64,000 nucleotides of DNA from positions 1 through 64,000 of the forward strand of contig CALXNS010000070.1 in the NCBI GenBank assembly GCA_944389815.1. The letters run 5' to 3'. This DNA comes from an uncultured Victivallis sp. (GTDB taxonomy: Bacteria; Verrucomicrobiota; Lentisphaeria; Victivallales; Victivallaceae). A program made the position numbers and the translations under genes. The notes under the pieces are model-generated. The model worked only from the letters and a program-made list of their open reading frames with translations. It ran no database searches and had not been told where the DNA came from. Shown here piece after piece: positions 7,165 through 14,770 of this stretch (position 1 is the stretch's first letter; the number at the start of each line of letters is the position of its first letter).

Positions 7165-8037
7165 ATGAATGATTTGCCATTACACTTAAAACAAGATTAC
7201 CAAAGATTTAAGAATCAGATTCCTGCTGAAAATAATTTTACTAGACCTTTTCTTGATTATGACGATATTTTAAAGGCGCATTATTTAATATGTGATTACT
7301 TTGAGACAAATTATCAACAAACATCTGTTTATGGAGTTAGAGACCTTACTCTTTTGGGGTCTGCAATCGGGAGACAAAAAACCTCTTTTGGAGGACATGA
7401 AAAGTGGAAAAATTTATATGAGTATTGTGCGACCTTATTTTTTGGATTAGTAAAGAATCATCCATTTTATGATGGGAATAAGCGTACTGCGTTACTTTCC
7501 TTGCTATATCAATTACAACAAAATAAGCGCATTCCTAATGTTCCTCAAAAAGACTTTGAAACGTTAACAGTCCGAGTTGCAGAATCGGCATTAGAAAGAT
7601 ATCCTAATTACAAATCCTTTTGCCGGGTAGAACAAAAAAAAGAAGATTCTGCTGTATATTTCATTGCAGATTTTTTAAAACGGAATACTCGTAACCTAGA
7701 CTCAAGTTATAAACCATTAACTTTCTTTGAATTTAATGCAATTTTGAAGCGATACAAGTGTTGTCTCGCTAATCCAAGTGGTAATTATATCAACGTCTAC
7801 AAAACAATCGAGAGAGGCGTTATCTTCAAAGAAGAATCCCTTGATAGGGTTCTTCAAATAGGTTTTCCGGGTTGGAAAAAACAAATTAATCAAAAAGCCT
7901 TTAAAGAGGCCTTAAAGGCCCTTGGATTGACTCCCGATAGAGGATTTGACCAAAAAGTTTTTTTTGAAGGGGCAGAACCTTTATATAAGCTGATTCATGA
8001 TTTTGAAGGACCTTTAAGGCGCCTTAAAGATAAATAA
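7165..8037 (+). CDS. Fic/Doc-family protein (death-on-curing type)
   Basis: 290 residues. The catalytic loop HPFYDGNKRTA (residues 99-109) is the Doc-like variant in which Lys replaces the second Gly of HxFxxGNGR; in Doc this goes with phosphorylation of EF-Tu rather than AMP transfer. LLGSAIGRQKTSFGG (~64-78) matches the region before the active helix in Doc proteins. The last ~130 residues have no recognised domain. AGGTGA lies 8 bases before the ATG. No adjacent Phd/AbrB antitoxin gene is visible. The coding sequence is strikingly AT-rich for this genome, so it was probably acquired separately. Confidence 0.8.
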   Translation: MNDLPLHLKQDYQRFKNQIPAENNFTRPFLDYDDILKAHYLICDYFETNYQQTSVYGVRDLTLLGSAIGRQKTSFGGHEKWKNLYEYCATLFFGLVKNHPFYDGNKRTALLSLLYQLQQNKRIPNVPQKDFETLTVRVAESALERYPNYKSFCRVEQKKEDSAVYFIADFLKRNTRNLDSSYKPLTFFEFNAILKRYKCCLANPSGNYINVYKTIERGVIFKEESLDRVLQIGFPGWKKQINQKAFKEALKALGLTPDRGFDQKVFFEGAEPLYKLIHDFEGPLRRLKDK

Positions 8038-8088
8038 TCTACGATAAGATGTGGATACTCGGTTACAAAATATCATTTTCGCTGGGCA

Positions 8089-8160
8089 TTACTTCAGCCC
8101 CCCGTCCTTGCCTTCGCCGTTATAGAGGAATTGGTCGGGGGAGCTATTTTGCTTTCGGAG
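8089..8160 (-). pseudogene. C-terminal scrap of a second P-loop ATPase gene
   Basis: The strand encodes SSPDQFLYNGEGKDGGLK and a stop at 8089-8091. This is the C-terminus of the ATPase at 12037-13173 (LLYNGEGQDGRRF). At DNA level 8102-8132 and 12068-12098 agree at nearly every position. Nothing of the upstream ATPase remains here, so it is a recombination scar or the end of a lost paralogue. Confidence 0.6.
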
Positions 8161-8230
8161 AAAATCGTCCATGCTCGATTAATTACTCTAGTAAAGACAT
8201 CCAACTCTTGAAAAATCAGAGTAGTACATT

Positions 8231-11200
8231 TTATGCTGTTGCCATGCGTTCTGTCATGCGGCAAAGGCGGGCTGGCATTTTGTATTTGAGCTTCCATTCT
8301 ATGTTAATGGGACGGCTGCCATTATGGCAGACGTATTCTGCCGGACCTAGGAAGCAGTAAGGAGTGCTTTGGCCATTGCTACTCTTATTTTCACGCACAA
8401 AGAGCAAAATCGTATTCCCTGTTTTACGATGATTCAAATACCGTTGACCGGTCGGAGATTCTACGGAAGTTGTACTTTGGGACTGCCAATGAAAAAGTTC
8501 ATCACTGATGGCGTAATCTAAATACATCGTTGTCGGCGAATACTGTTTCTCTGCCTTGTTGAGAGTAATCATGAAAATATCCGTTTTCAGTTCCGGCAGA
8601 AATTTAACTCCTTCCCGACACTCCGGCGCAGCAGAGAGAGTCCAATTACCAAGAGCTGCGAGAATCTCATCTCGCGTATAATTCGCATGAAGTTCCAACG
8701 GACAGCGGTATGGCAATTCCGGTTGTTTCGTCACGATATCCGTATGCTCATACATATAATGCAAAATATCCAGCAGCTCTTCGAAAAATGGTCCATTGGC
8801 TTTTAATTTTTCTACACTTGCTTTCAATGTCGGAATTCCACTGCCTTTTCCCCACAATGAGAAATGAAGCATGGTCAACAAACGTTCTTCTTGTGAAGAA
8901 AGATTCTCCAACGGTTTTTGCAATATTCGCAACAACGTTTGAAGCTGATAAGCCGAATTCATGTGAAGAATACGTTGTAAACCTGTGGTTAGACGTTTTT
9001 CGTCAGGCGCCTCAAAATCCGGCCGCAATTTTGCTTTCACCGTTAAACGGGCAAAGGAATCTCGTTTATAGATATCGTGCAATGTCAAATGGTGGTAATC
9101 AACGAAATTGGCCAGCGTCAGAGGCAATCCGCTTTCGTTGGTGAAGGTGACAAGCCGACTGACCAACTGGGAAACTCGCCCATTGTAAATGCTGTTGCGA
9201 ATGTTTTCGAGAATATAACGCTGTGCTTGCTTTTCCAGTTGGATGTGGCATCCGGCAGGAAGATGGGGAAAGCCATTTTCAATTTCGTCTGCGACATTCT
9301 TGCCATTGCTGCCAAGCATCGCCCGAAAACGATATTCAAAATTGAAGTTCTTATTGGCATTGCCGACAAAATCGAGAACTGTCAAACACTCTTTTTCGTC
9401 ATGAAGACGAAGCCCGCGGCCGAGTTGCTGCAAAAATACGGTTAAACTCTCTGTCGGGCGGAGGAAAAGTACGGTATCTACTGCCGGAATATCGACTCCT
9501 TCGTTGTAAATATCAACGACACAAATCACATTGATTTCACAATTCACCAGACGATACTGGACAGAATTACGTTCGTCTGAAGAACTTTCGGCAGTCAACA
9601 AAGCGGAACTCACGCCATGTTCATTGAAAAACTGATTCATAAATCTCGCATGTTCCTGACTGACGCAGAAACATAACGCGCGACACTGCCGGATATCCAG
9701 CAATAATTCGTGCATTTTCTGTAAGATTAGTTGAGCCCGTTGCAGATTTCCGTTGAAGAGTCGATTCAATTCCCGGGTATCATAATGCCCGGAACTCCAG
9801 CCCACTCGACTCAAATCGACAGTATCGGTGACTCCGAAATATTGGAATGGAGCCAAGAGTTTGCGGTTGATGGCGTCCGGCAACCGGATTTCAGCGGCAA
9901 TGTGGTAGTCGAAATAGGAGAGAATATCCAACCCGTCATGTCGTTCCGGCGTCGCAGTCAATGCCAGCAGGTATTTCGGCTGAAAATAGCGCAAAAGTTT
10001 TTGATAGCTACTTGACGCGGAATGATGAAATTCATCCACGACGATATAATCATAGTAGTCGGGTGGTAATATTTCCCAAAGCTGCTGAGAATTCAAACTC
10101 TGAATCGACACAAAAAGATGTTCAAGACCTTCCGGGCGATAATTGCCGACCAATAATTCTCCAAAGTTCTGATTGCGAAGAATATTGCGAAAAGTCCCCC
10201 GGCTTTGCTTCAGAATTTCTTCTCGATGAACCACGAAGAGGAATTTTGCATGGGGAATCTCACGCAAAATACGCTTGTAATCAAAGGCAGCAATCACGGT
10301 TTTTCCAGTTCCAGTAGCCGCAACGACTAGATTTCGGGTACGTCCATGGATTTCTCGTTCTGCACGAAGTTTGTCTAGAATTTCCTCTTGATACGGATAG
10401 GGGTGAACATCCATGAATGTCATGAAGTTATCTTCTTCTACCGTCGAATGCCGTTCAAATTCAAGAGCTTGTTTCAGACGGTCATGAGAACTGACGTCAT
10501 ATTTGGAAAAATCCTTTGCATTCTGGTAGGTTTCAAAAGTTGCACAAACTTTTTCCCAAAGGTATGGCGATTCAAATTGACTGATTTTTAAATTCCACTC
10601 AAGTCCGCTGGTAAGCGCTGGATTGGAAATATTGGAAGAACCGATATAAGCGGAACCGAATCCAGTATCACGATGGAAAATATAGGATTTCGCATGAAGC
10701 CTTGTTCGTTCCGTGTCATACGATACCAATAATTCTGCATTTGGCAATTGCTCCAGAAATTCAATCGCTTTGAGGTCAGTCGCGCCGAGATAGGAAGTCG
10801 TTATAATCCGTAAGCGTGCATCAGGTCGAGACGTGAAATCCTCCAAATCCTGCTTTAAAAGTCGGATGCCACTCCATTTAATGAAGGAACAAATAATGTC
10901 GATACGGTCTGCAGTACGAATTTCCTTGACCAGCTGCGATTCTAAACTGAGGTCGGATTGGGTCCCGGTGAAAAGACAGGCATTCGTCAAAGGAGTTTCT
11001 GGGCGGTCGAGAGGCTTGCGCCCCCGGTCTTGCACCTTTAAGAGATACATCAAATCTTCCACTATCCGCTCAGCATCCACCGGAAAAGTATGGTCATTCT
11101 TCCCAATTACTTCGAGGAGCTGGTTGCAAAATTGCGCCTGACGTGACTTCTTGTCATCACCCTTCATACTTGCCAGAGTGGACGCAATCAGTTTGGCAAG

Positions 11201-11350
11201 GTGTAATGCCAGAGAAAAATGACTTTCATCGGAATCTAAGGATTTTTGCTCGATATCAAAAGTATCCTGCAGCCGTTCAATTTTTTCCTGAAGAGAATGC
11301 GTAATTACACTCTCATATATTCCATGAACAAGCTCAGATTTCCAATCCAT
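8231..11350 (-). CDS. PLD-nuclease / DEXH helicase / DUF3427 protein
   Basis: 1039 residues from ATG 11350, which has AGAGGA 6 bases upstream; an ATG 42 bases earlier is less likely. Order of domains: N-terminal helical part; phospholipase-D-like nuclease with LHAKSYIFH and GSAYIGSSNIS (~residues 218-242); SF2 helicase with Walker A AATGTGKT (~345), VVDEFHH (~437), LTATPER and the C-terminal helicase lobe (QQLGRGLR); and a DUF3427 C-terminus (YSPTTMYLDYAI...ELFHWQSQS...GQRYLNH). Proteins of this architecture travel on islands and are suspected of DNA restriction or anti-phage defence. Here it stands alone next to other defence-like scraps. Confidence 0.9.
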   Translation of the reverse strand: MDWKSELVHGIYESVITHSLQEKIERLQDTFDIEQKSLDSDESHFSLALHLAKLIASTLASMKGDDKKSRQAQFCNQLLEVIGKNDHTFPVDAERIVEDLMYLLKVQDRGRKPLDRPETPLTNACLFTGTQSDLSLESQLVKEIRTADRIDIICSFIKWSGIRLLKQDLEDFTSRPDARLRIITTSYLGATDLKAIEFLEQLPNAELLVSYDTERTRLHAKSYIFHRDTGFGSAYIGSSNISNPALTSGLEWNLKISQFESPYLWEKVCATFETYQNAKDFSKYDVSSHDRLKQALEFERHSTVEEDNFMTFMDVHPYPYQEEILDKLRAEREIHGRTRNLVVAATGTGKTVIAAFDYKRILREIPHAKFLFVVHREEILKQSRGTFRNILRNQNFGELLVGNYRPEGLEHLFVSIQSLNSQQLWEILPPDYYDYIVVDEFHHSASSSYQKLLRYFQPKYLLALTATPERHDGLDILSYFDYHIAAEIRLPDAINRKLLAPFQYFGVTDTVDLSRVGWSSGHYDTRELNRLFNGNLQRAQLILQKMHELLLDIRQCRALCFCVSQEHARFMNQFFNEHGVSSALLTAESSSDERNSVQYRLVNCEINVICVVDIYNEGVDIPAVDTVLFLRPTESLTVFLQQLGRGLRLHDEKECLTVLDFVGNANKNFNFEYRFRAMLGSNGKNVADEIENGFPHLPAGCHIQLEKQAQRYILENIRNSIYNGRVSQLVSRLVTFTNESGLPLTLANFVDYHHLTLHDIYKRDSFARLTVKAKLRPDFEAPDEKRLTTGLQRILHMNSAYQLQTLLRILQKPLENLSSQEERLLTMLHFSLWGKGSGIPTLKASVEKLKANGPFFEELLDILHYMYEHTDIVTKQPELPYRCPLELHANYTRDEILAALGNWTLSAAPECREGVKFLPELKTDIFMITLNKAEKQYSPTTMYLDYAISDELFHWQSQSTTSVESPTGQRYLNHRKTGNTILLFVRENKSSNGQSTPYCFLGPAEYVCHNGSRPINIEWKLKYKMPARLCRMTERMATA

Positions 11351-11453
11351 TTTTTTCCTCTGAAAACCAATATTATGATAATGTTGATACAATAGCTCCC
11401 TTATGTCAAAAACTCAAGTCGATTATTTCGACGTAACAAAGTTATTTCAACAA

Positions 11454-11660
11454 TCAGTGATTCTTCCTTCCCACAATTGCAGATATTTCCCTTTTTTCTC
11501 CGATTTCTGTAGCATGGAAAAATTGCTGACGTTTGTCAGGCCTTGAGGAATCTGTTGGGGGGAGTTCGCGGCCGAGGTGTTGAAGGCCGAGTTTAGTGAT
11601 TTGACGGCCTTGTTGGGTTTTGACCATCAAACGCAACCAGACAAGAACCATCGGACCCAA
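11454..11660 (-). pseudogene. RuvB-like C-terminal fragment
   Basis: The frame contains MVKTQQGRQITKLGLQHLGR, matching the end of RuvB helicases (RTPRGRxxTxxAxxHLG). No AAA+ domain precedes it, and an Mrr-like reading on the other strand begins at 11620, so only ~40 residues of homology survive. The assignment rests on one short motif. Confidence 0.4.
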
Positions 11661-11865
11661 TCTGATACGGGAATCGCGTAGGGCAATGGGGCCTCATGCC
11701 GATAAAGGCCTTCTGGTTACAACGGAAAGATTTTCCGCAGGAGCCCGGCGAGCTGCTGTTGAGGCCGGTTTTCCGCCCATTGATTTGATAGACGGAGATG
11801 AATTTATTGTTAGAATATGGGGCAGATATAATATTGAAGAATGGCGACAATCTAACACCTCTTAA
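11620..11865 (+). pseudogene. Mrr-type restriction endonuclease, C-terminal fragment
   Basis: The reading TIGPNLIRESRRAMGPHADK then GLLVTTERFSAGARRAAVEA and PPIDLIDGDEF matches the end of Mrr_cat nucleases (VGPxxVRxFRGAM..ADKGLxITTGxFT..A..EA, IxLIDG). The catalytic D...QxK region is missing, with stop codons directly upstream, so it is a relic of a restriction enzyme. Confidence 0.6.
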
Positions 11866-11977
11866 ATATGCTGAAAAACTAAGAAAATCAGAAATTGCTA
11901 AAATATTAAGAATACAACTAAGAAAAACCGAACAGCCAAAACCTTACACGTTTTTGGATTCTCTTTTAAATAAATAA
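11798..11977 (+). pseudogene. Ankyrin-repeat fragment
   Basis: From ATG 11798: MNLLLEYGADIILKNGDNLT, then PLKYAEKLRKSEIAKIL, one and a half ankyrin repeats, followed by a short tail ending LDSLLNK. It overlaps the Mrr relic in another frame and is AT-rich. Most likely the last repeats of a larger ankyrin protein whose 5' part was lost; a free-standing 59-residue peptide cannot be excluded. Confidence 0.5.
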
Positions 11978-12036
11978 TTTTATCGCACATGCCGCCATAT
12001 GACTTATGGGTGAATTAAGGATAAACATAGGGTGAA

Positions 12037-13173
12037 TCAGGGACGAAGACCGAGTAAAAACCTTCTTCCGTCCTGGCCTTCGCCGTTGTAGAGGAGTTTG
12101 TAGGTCTGGAGCTGGTTCTTCTTTGTGGATTCGGGGAGGACCAGTTCCATTTCGATTAGCTCTGTGAGGTGGATGTGCAAGCGGGTCTTGGTCCAGCCGG
12201 TGTGGTTCATCACTTCTTTTCGGGTAAAGGTCTTCCGGTCCATCTCCAACAGGAGCTGGAGGAGGTTTCGGGCGGGGAGCGATAAATCATCGAGGGAAAT
12301 TCCCAGTAACTCACTGGCGAGCTCGGTCGCCTGTTGGATATCCTCCCTTGAAACTTCGATGTAGTCAATGCCATTGTAGTTTTTCAGAGGCTTTTTCATC
12401 TGGTTGAGGAAGGCCACGGCCTTGCACAAGTTCAGGAATTTCGGCTGGTCTCTTCGAGCCTGTAAACGGTCGTCTTCGTAGAAGAGTTCTTCGGCGTAGG
12501 GGTTTACGATTGCACAGGGTTCCAACAGACGCTGGAAAGAGTGATGTTTACGAATGATTCCTTCTTTGTCGGATTGGTCTTTCAGCCCCTCCAAGGTGTG
12601 AGATTTGCGCTGCATTGCCAATATCCTGCGGGTCTGTTCGCGGGATTCATCCACACCCAGTATGAAGAAACGGGACTTTGTTTCCGGGTTGATTTCGGGA
12701 TTGGTCGTTGTCTGAAAGATGGAACAACCTCCCTCCACATGGCGGGAAACACTCCGGCATCCAACGACTGATTCCTGCATCAGATATCCCTCCGAAATGA
12801 GCGTCCGTATCGCATAGGTATCTCTCATCCCCGATGCCTCTTCCAGCGCCAGAATTTTTCCCTTCAAGCTCTTCTGGTAAAACAGTGCCTTATCGCTGAT
12901 TGCAGATGTACGGATAACATCTTCCGGAGGCATCAGTTTCAAAGTTTTATCCTGCAAGGTGGATTTCCCGGCTCCGGATGAGCTCAAAACAAGGATGTTC
13001 AGGGGATTGTCCATCAACCGGGAGGTGGCCGCCAGATAGCACATGAGTTTATTGTGGTCTTCTCCGACCACTCCCAGCTTTTCATAGTCTTCCAGAATCG
13101 TCTGAAAGATGTTGCCGGTTCCCATTTCAATGGCGTAATCATCATGATTGAATTGAAAAGCTGCACTGTTCAT
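12037..13173 (-). CDS. P-loop ATPase of mobile-element primase/helicase type
   Basis: 378 residues. Walker A SSSGAGKST (~64-72), Walker B-like KILALEE (~106-112), sensor-like TTTNPEINPETKSRFFILGV (~155-174) followed by DESREQTRRIL. This block resembles the ATPase half of CHC2-zinc-finger primase-like proteins carried by plasmids and integrative elements. The primase half is absent, so it either acts alone or with the island's polymerase-like protein. The C-terminal ~90 residues look like winged helices (FTRKEVMNHTGWTKTRLHIH). It lies 18 bases after the serine recombinase gene, same strand. Confidence 0.7.
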   Translation of the reverse strand: MNSAAFQFNHDDYAIEMGTGNIFQTILEDYEKLGVVGEDHNKLMCYLAATSRLMDNPLNILVLSSSGAGKSTLQDKTLKLMPPEDVIRTSAISDKALFYQKSLKGKILALEEASGMRDTYAIRTLISEGYLMQESVVGCRSVSRHVEGGCSIFQTTTNPEINPETKSRFFILGVDESREQTRRILAMQRKSHTLEGLKDQSDKEGIIRKHHSFQRLLEPCAIVNPYAEELFYEDDRLQARRDQPKFLNLCKAVAFLNQMKKPLKNYNGIDYIEVSREDIQQATELASELLGISLDDLSLPARNLLQLLLEMDRKTFTRKEVMNHTGWTKTRLHIHLTELIEMELVLPESTKKNQLQTYKLLYNGEGQDGRRFLLGLRP

Positions 13174-13191
13174 GGTCTGTTCTTCCTGTGT

Positions 13192-13779
13192 TCAGATGGT
13201 TTTTCGGCAGAGTTTATAGGCGTGTGTCTTCGAGATGTTGAGTTTACGGGCGATTCCGGAATAGGAACAGCCCTGCTTTCTGAGCTCGATTGCCTGTTGC
13301 CCGATGGCAGGATTGAGCTTCGGTCGTCCCAATGTTTTTCCCGGCGAGACGGCACGTCGCAATCCGGCTTTCGTGCGGTCGGAAATTCGAAGACGCTCCT
13401 GTTTCGCAAGACAGGACATCAAAGCAATGACGGCATCGGCGAAGATTCCCAGTGAGGAGATGTATTCTTCGCTGTAGGAGTGCCATTTGACCTTGTAACT
13501 GTCCAGACGCGAGAGGTATTCCAGCGTCTTTCGCGTTCCTTCCCGGCTGAGGCGGTCGAGGCTCCAGAACAAGAGCACGTCGAAACGCCTTCTTCGGGCA
13601 AGGTCGAACACCTCCCGGAGCCCGGAACGTTCGTCGGCGGCTTTGCTGCCGGAACAGATGTCGGTCTTTACGGTGAAAACCTCCCAGCCCTGTCCAGCGG
13701 CATATTCGCGTAATTGCAGGATTTGATTTTCGGTGGTCTGGTCCGCGGTCGATACGCGGCTGTAAATGATGCATTTCAT
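13192..13779 (-). CDS. Serine recombinase (resolvase/invertase)
   Basis: 195 residues from ATG 13779, chosen because GGAGTG precedes it by 6 bases and because it begins directly with the catalytic-domain strand; the open frame continues upstream without resolvase sequence. YSRVSTADQ (Ser10 the nucleophile), FWSLDRLSREG (~68-78) and the C-terminal HTH (SYSGIARKLNISKTHAYKLC) are all present, and the length fits a small resolvase. It may resolve multimers of the excised element or invert a segment. It sits between the amidoligase operon and the ATPase on the same strand. Confidence 0.9.
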   Translation of the reverse strand: MKCIIYSRVSTADQTTENQILQLREYAAGQGWEVFTVKTDICSGSKAADERSGLREVFDLARRRRFDVLLFWSLDRLSREGTRKTLEYLSRLDSYKVKWHSYSEEYISSLGIFADAVIALMSCLAKQERLRISDRTKAGLRRAVSPGKTLGRPKLNPAIGQQAIELRKQGCSYSGIARKLNISKTHAYKLCRKTI

Positions 13780-13942
13780 AATTGCACTCCGAAGCGGCGC
13801 GTTGCCGCCGGTTATAAAACGTTCGTTTGGAGAACGGCTGAAAGCCGAACTGTTTTGAGCGGTGAAACAGCCTGATTTTCGAGAACGATTTGTGAACGGG
13901 GAAACTGTCTGATATGAGATGGACAGAGTTTCCGGGCTTCTC

Positions 13943-14095
13943 TTACCGGCTGTTCCCGTTTTCATTCAGTACTGTCGCAGTACCGGTATTTTCAGCTTTT
14001 CGGATGGCTTCGAGAATCCGGCGCTTTGCCGGACAGTCCACGATTCGGCGCAGGATGAAACGAATGTCTCTCACCGTGTTTTCATCGATGGTCAT
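13943..14095 (-). CDS. 50-residue ORF overlapping the amidotransferase stop
   Basis: ATG at 14095 overlaps the TGA of the amidotransferase gene (ATGA), and GGAGG lies 6 bases upstream, so coupled translation is very likely. The product (MTIDENTVRDIRFILRRIVD...) is basic and predicted helical up to residue ~38. No family recognised. Given the gene order it could be a partner or substrate of the amidoligase/amidotransferase pair, but this is inference from position alone. Confidence 0.6.
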   Translation of the reverse strand: MTIDENTVRDIRFILRRIVDCPAKRRILEAIRKAENTGTATVLNENGNSR

Positions 14096-14769
14096 GATTG
14101 CCTCCGCGTGTTATTACATTCGAAACAGGGGAACAGGTCGTCTTCCGGAATGACGGCTCTTCCGCAATGCGGGAAAGAATTCCGGCGGAAAAGTCGAAAC
14201 TCCTCCCGCCGGTCCCAATACAGGTTTGAGAAGTACACGCCTTCGACGCATTCCCAGTGGCCGAACAGGTGAACGTTATCTCTGGTCATGACGGCGATTC
14301 TGTTGTTTCCGGCCATGTCTTCGAGCAGATGGAAAACCGCAGGAACGTCCCGGCATAAGGGGGCCAGTTTCCGGCAGAATTCCATCGTGTCGGAAATATC
14401 GCCCTCCGGATTGATGGGAAGCATTCCGTTATGAATCAGGGCGTAATTCGTCCTTACGTTGGTGTGCTTCAGTAGTTTTACGTCCCCGGTCAAGCTGAAG
14501 GGATGGGTATTCCCCGGAGATATGCCGCCGTGCGTCGCGATTCGGAAATGCAGCAGCAGATTCCCGGCAAAGTCGGCAAGGCGGTATTTTTCAAATGCGG
14601 CCTTGAATTGTTTCCATGTCATGTAACCCTTGTGAATCTCAATCGCGTATTCGTCGCCGCCGGTCCGCAGGGCGAAGCCCGCCCCGTCGGGATTCGCGTC
14701 CCAGCATCGTTTCAGCGTGTCCAGTGACGGCGTTTTCACATTCGCAGGTTTGTAGACTGCCACGCACAT
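14092..14769 (-). CDS. Class II glutamine amidotransferase-like protein (Ntn hydrolase)
   Basis: 225 residues. MCV at the N-terminus places Cys2 as the Ntn nucleophile once Met is removed. Further class II GATase blocks are HFRIATHGGISPGNTHPF (~74-91; R/THG glutamine-site motif) and YALIHNGML (~107-116). The enzyme should release ammonia from glutamine or act as a related amidohydrolase. It ends one base before the amidoligase on the same strand order (2-bp gap), so the two are co-translated. GATase/amidoligase pairs have been predicted (Iyer, Aravind and colleagues) to make or remove amide/isopeptide links on peptides or proteins. Confidence 0.85.
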   Translation of the reverse strand: MCVAVYKPANVKTPSLDTLKRCWDANPDGAGFALRTGGDEYAIEIHKGYMTWKQFKAAFEKYRLADFAGNLLLHFRIATHGGISPGNTHPFSLTGDVKLLKHTNVRTNYALIHNGMLPINPEGDISDTMEFCRKLAPLCRDVPAVFHLLEDMAGNNRIAVMTRDNVHLFGHWECVEGVYFSNLYWDRREEFRLFRRNSFPHCGRAVIPEDDLFPCFECNNTRRQS

Positions 14770-14770
14770 C

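Noticed and set aside
13780..13965. 62-codon N-terminal extension of the serine recombinase
   Set aside because: The catalytic domain begins exactly at the ATG at 13779 with its own ribosome site; upstream codons are not resolvase-like.
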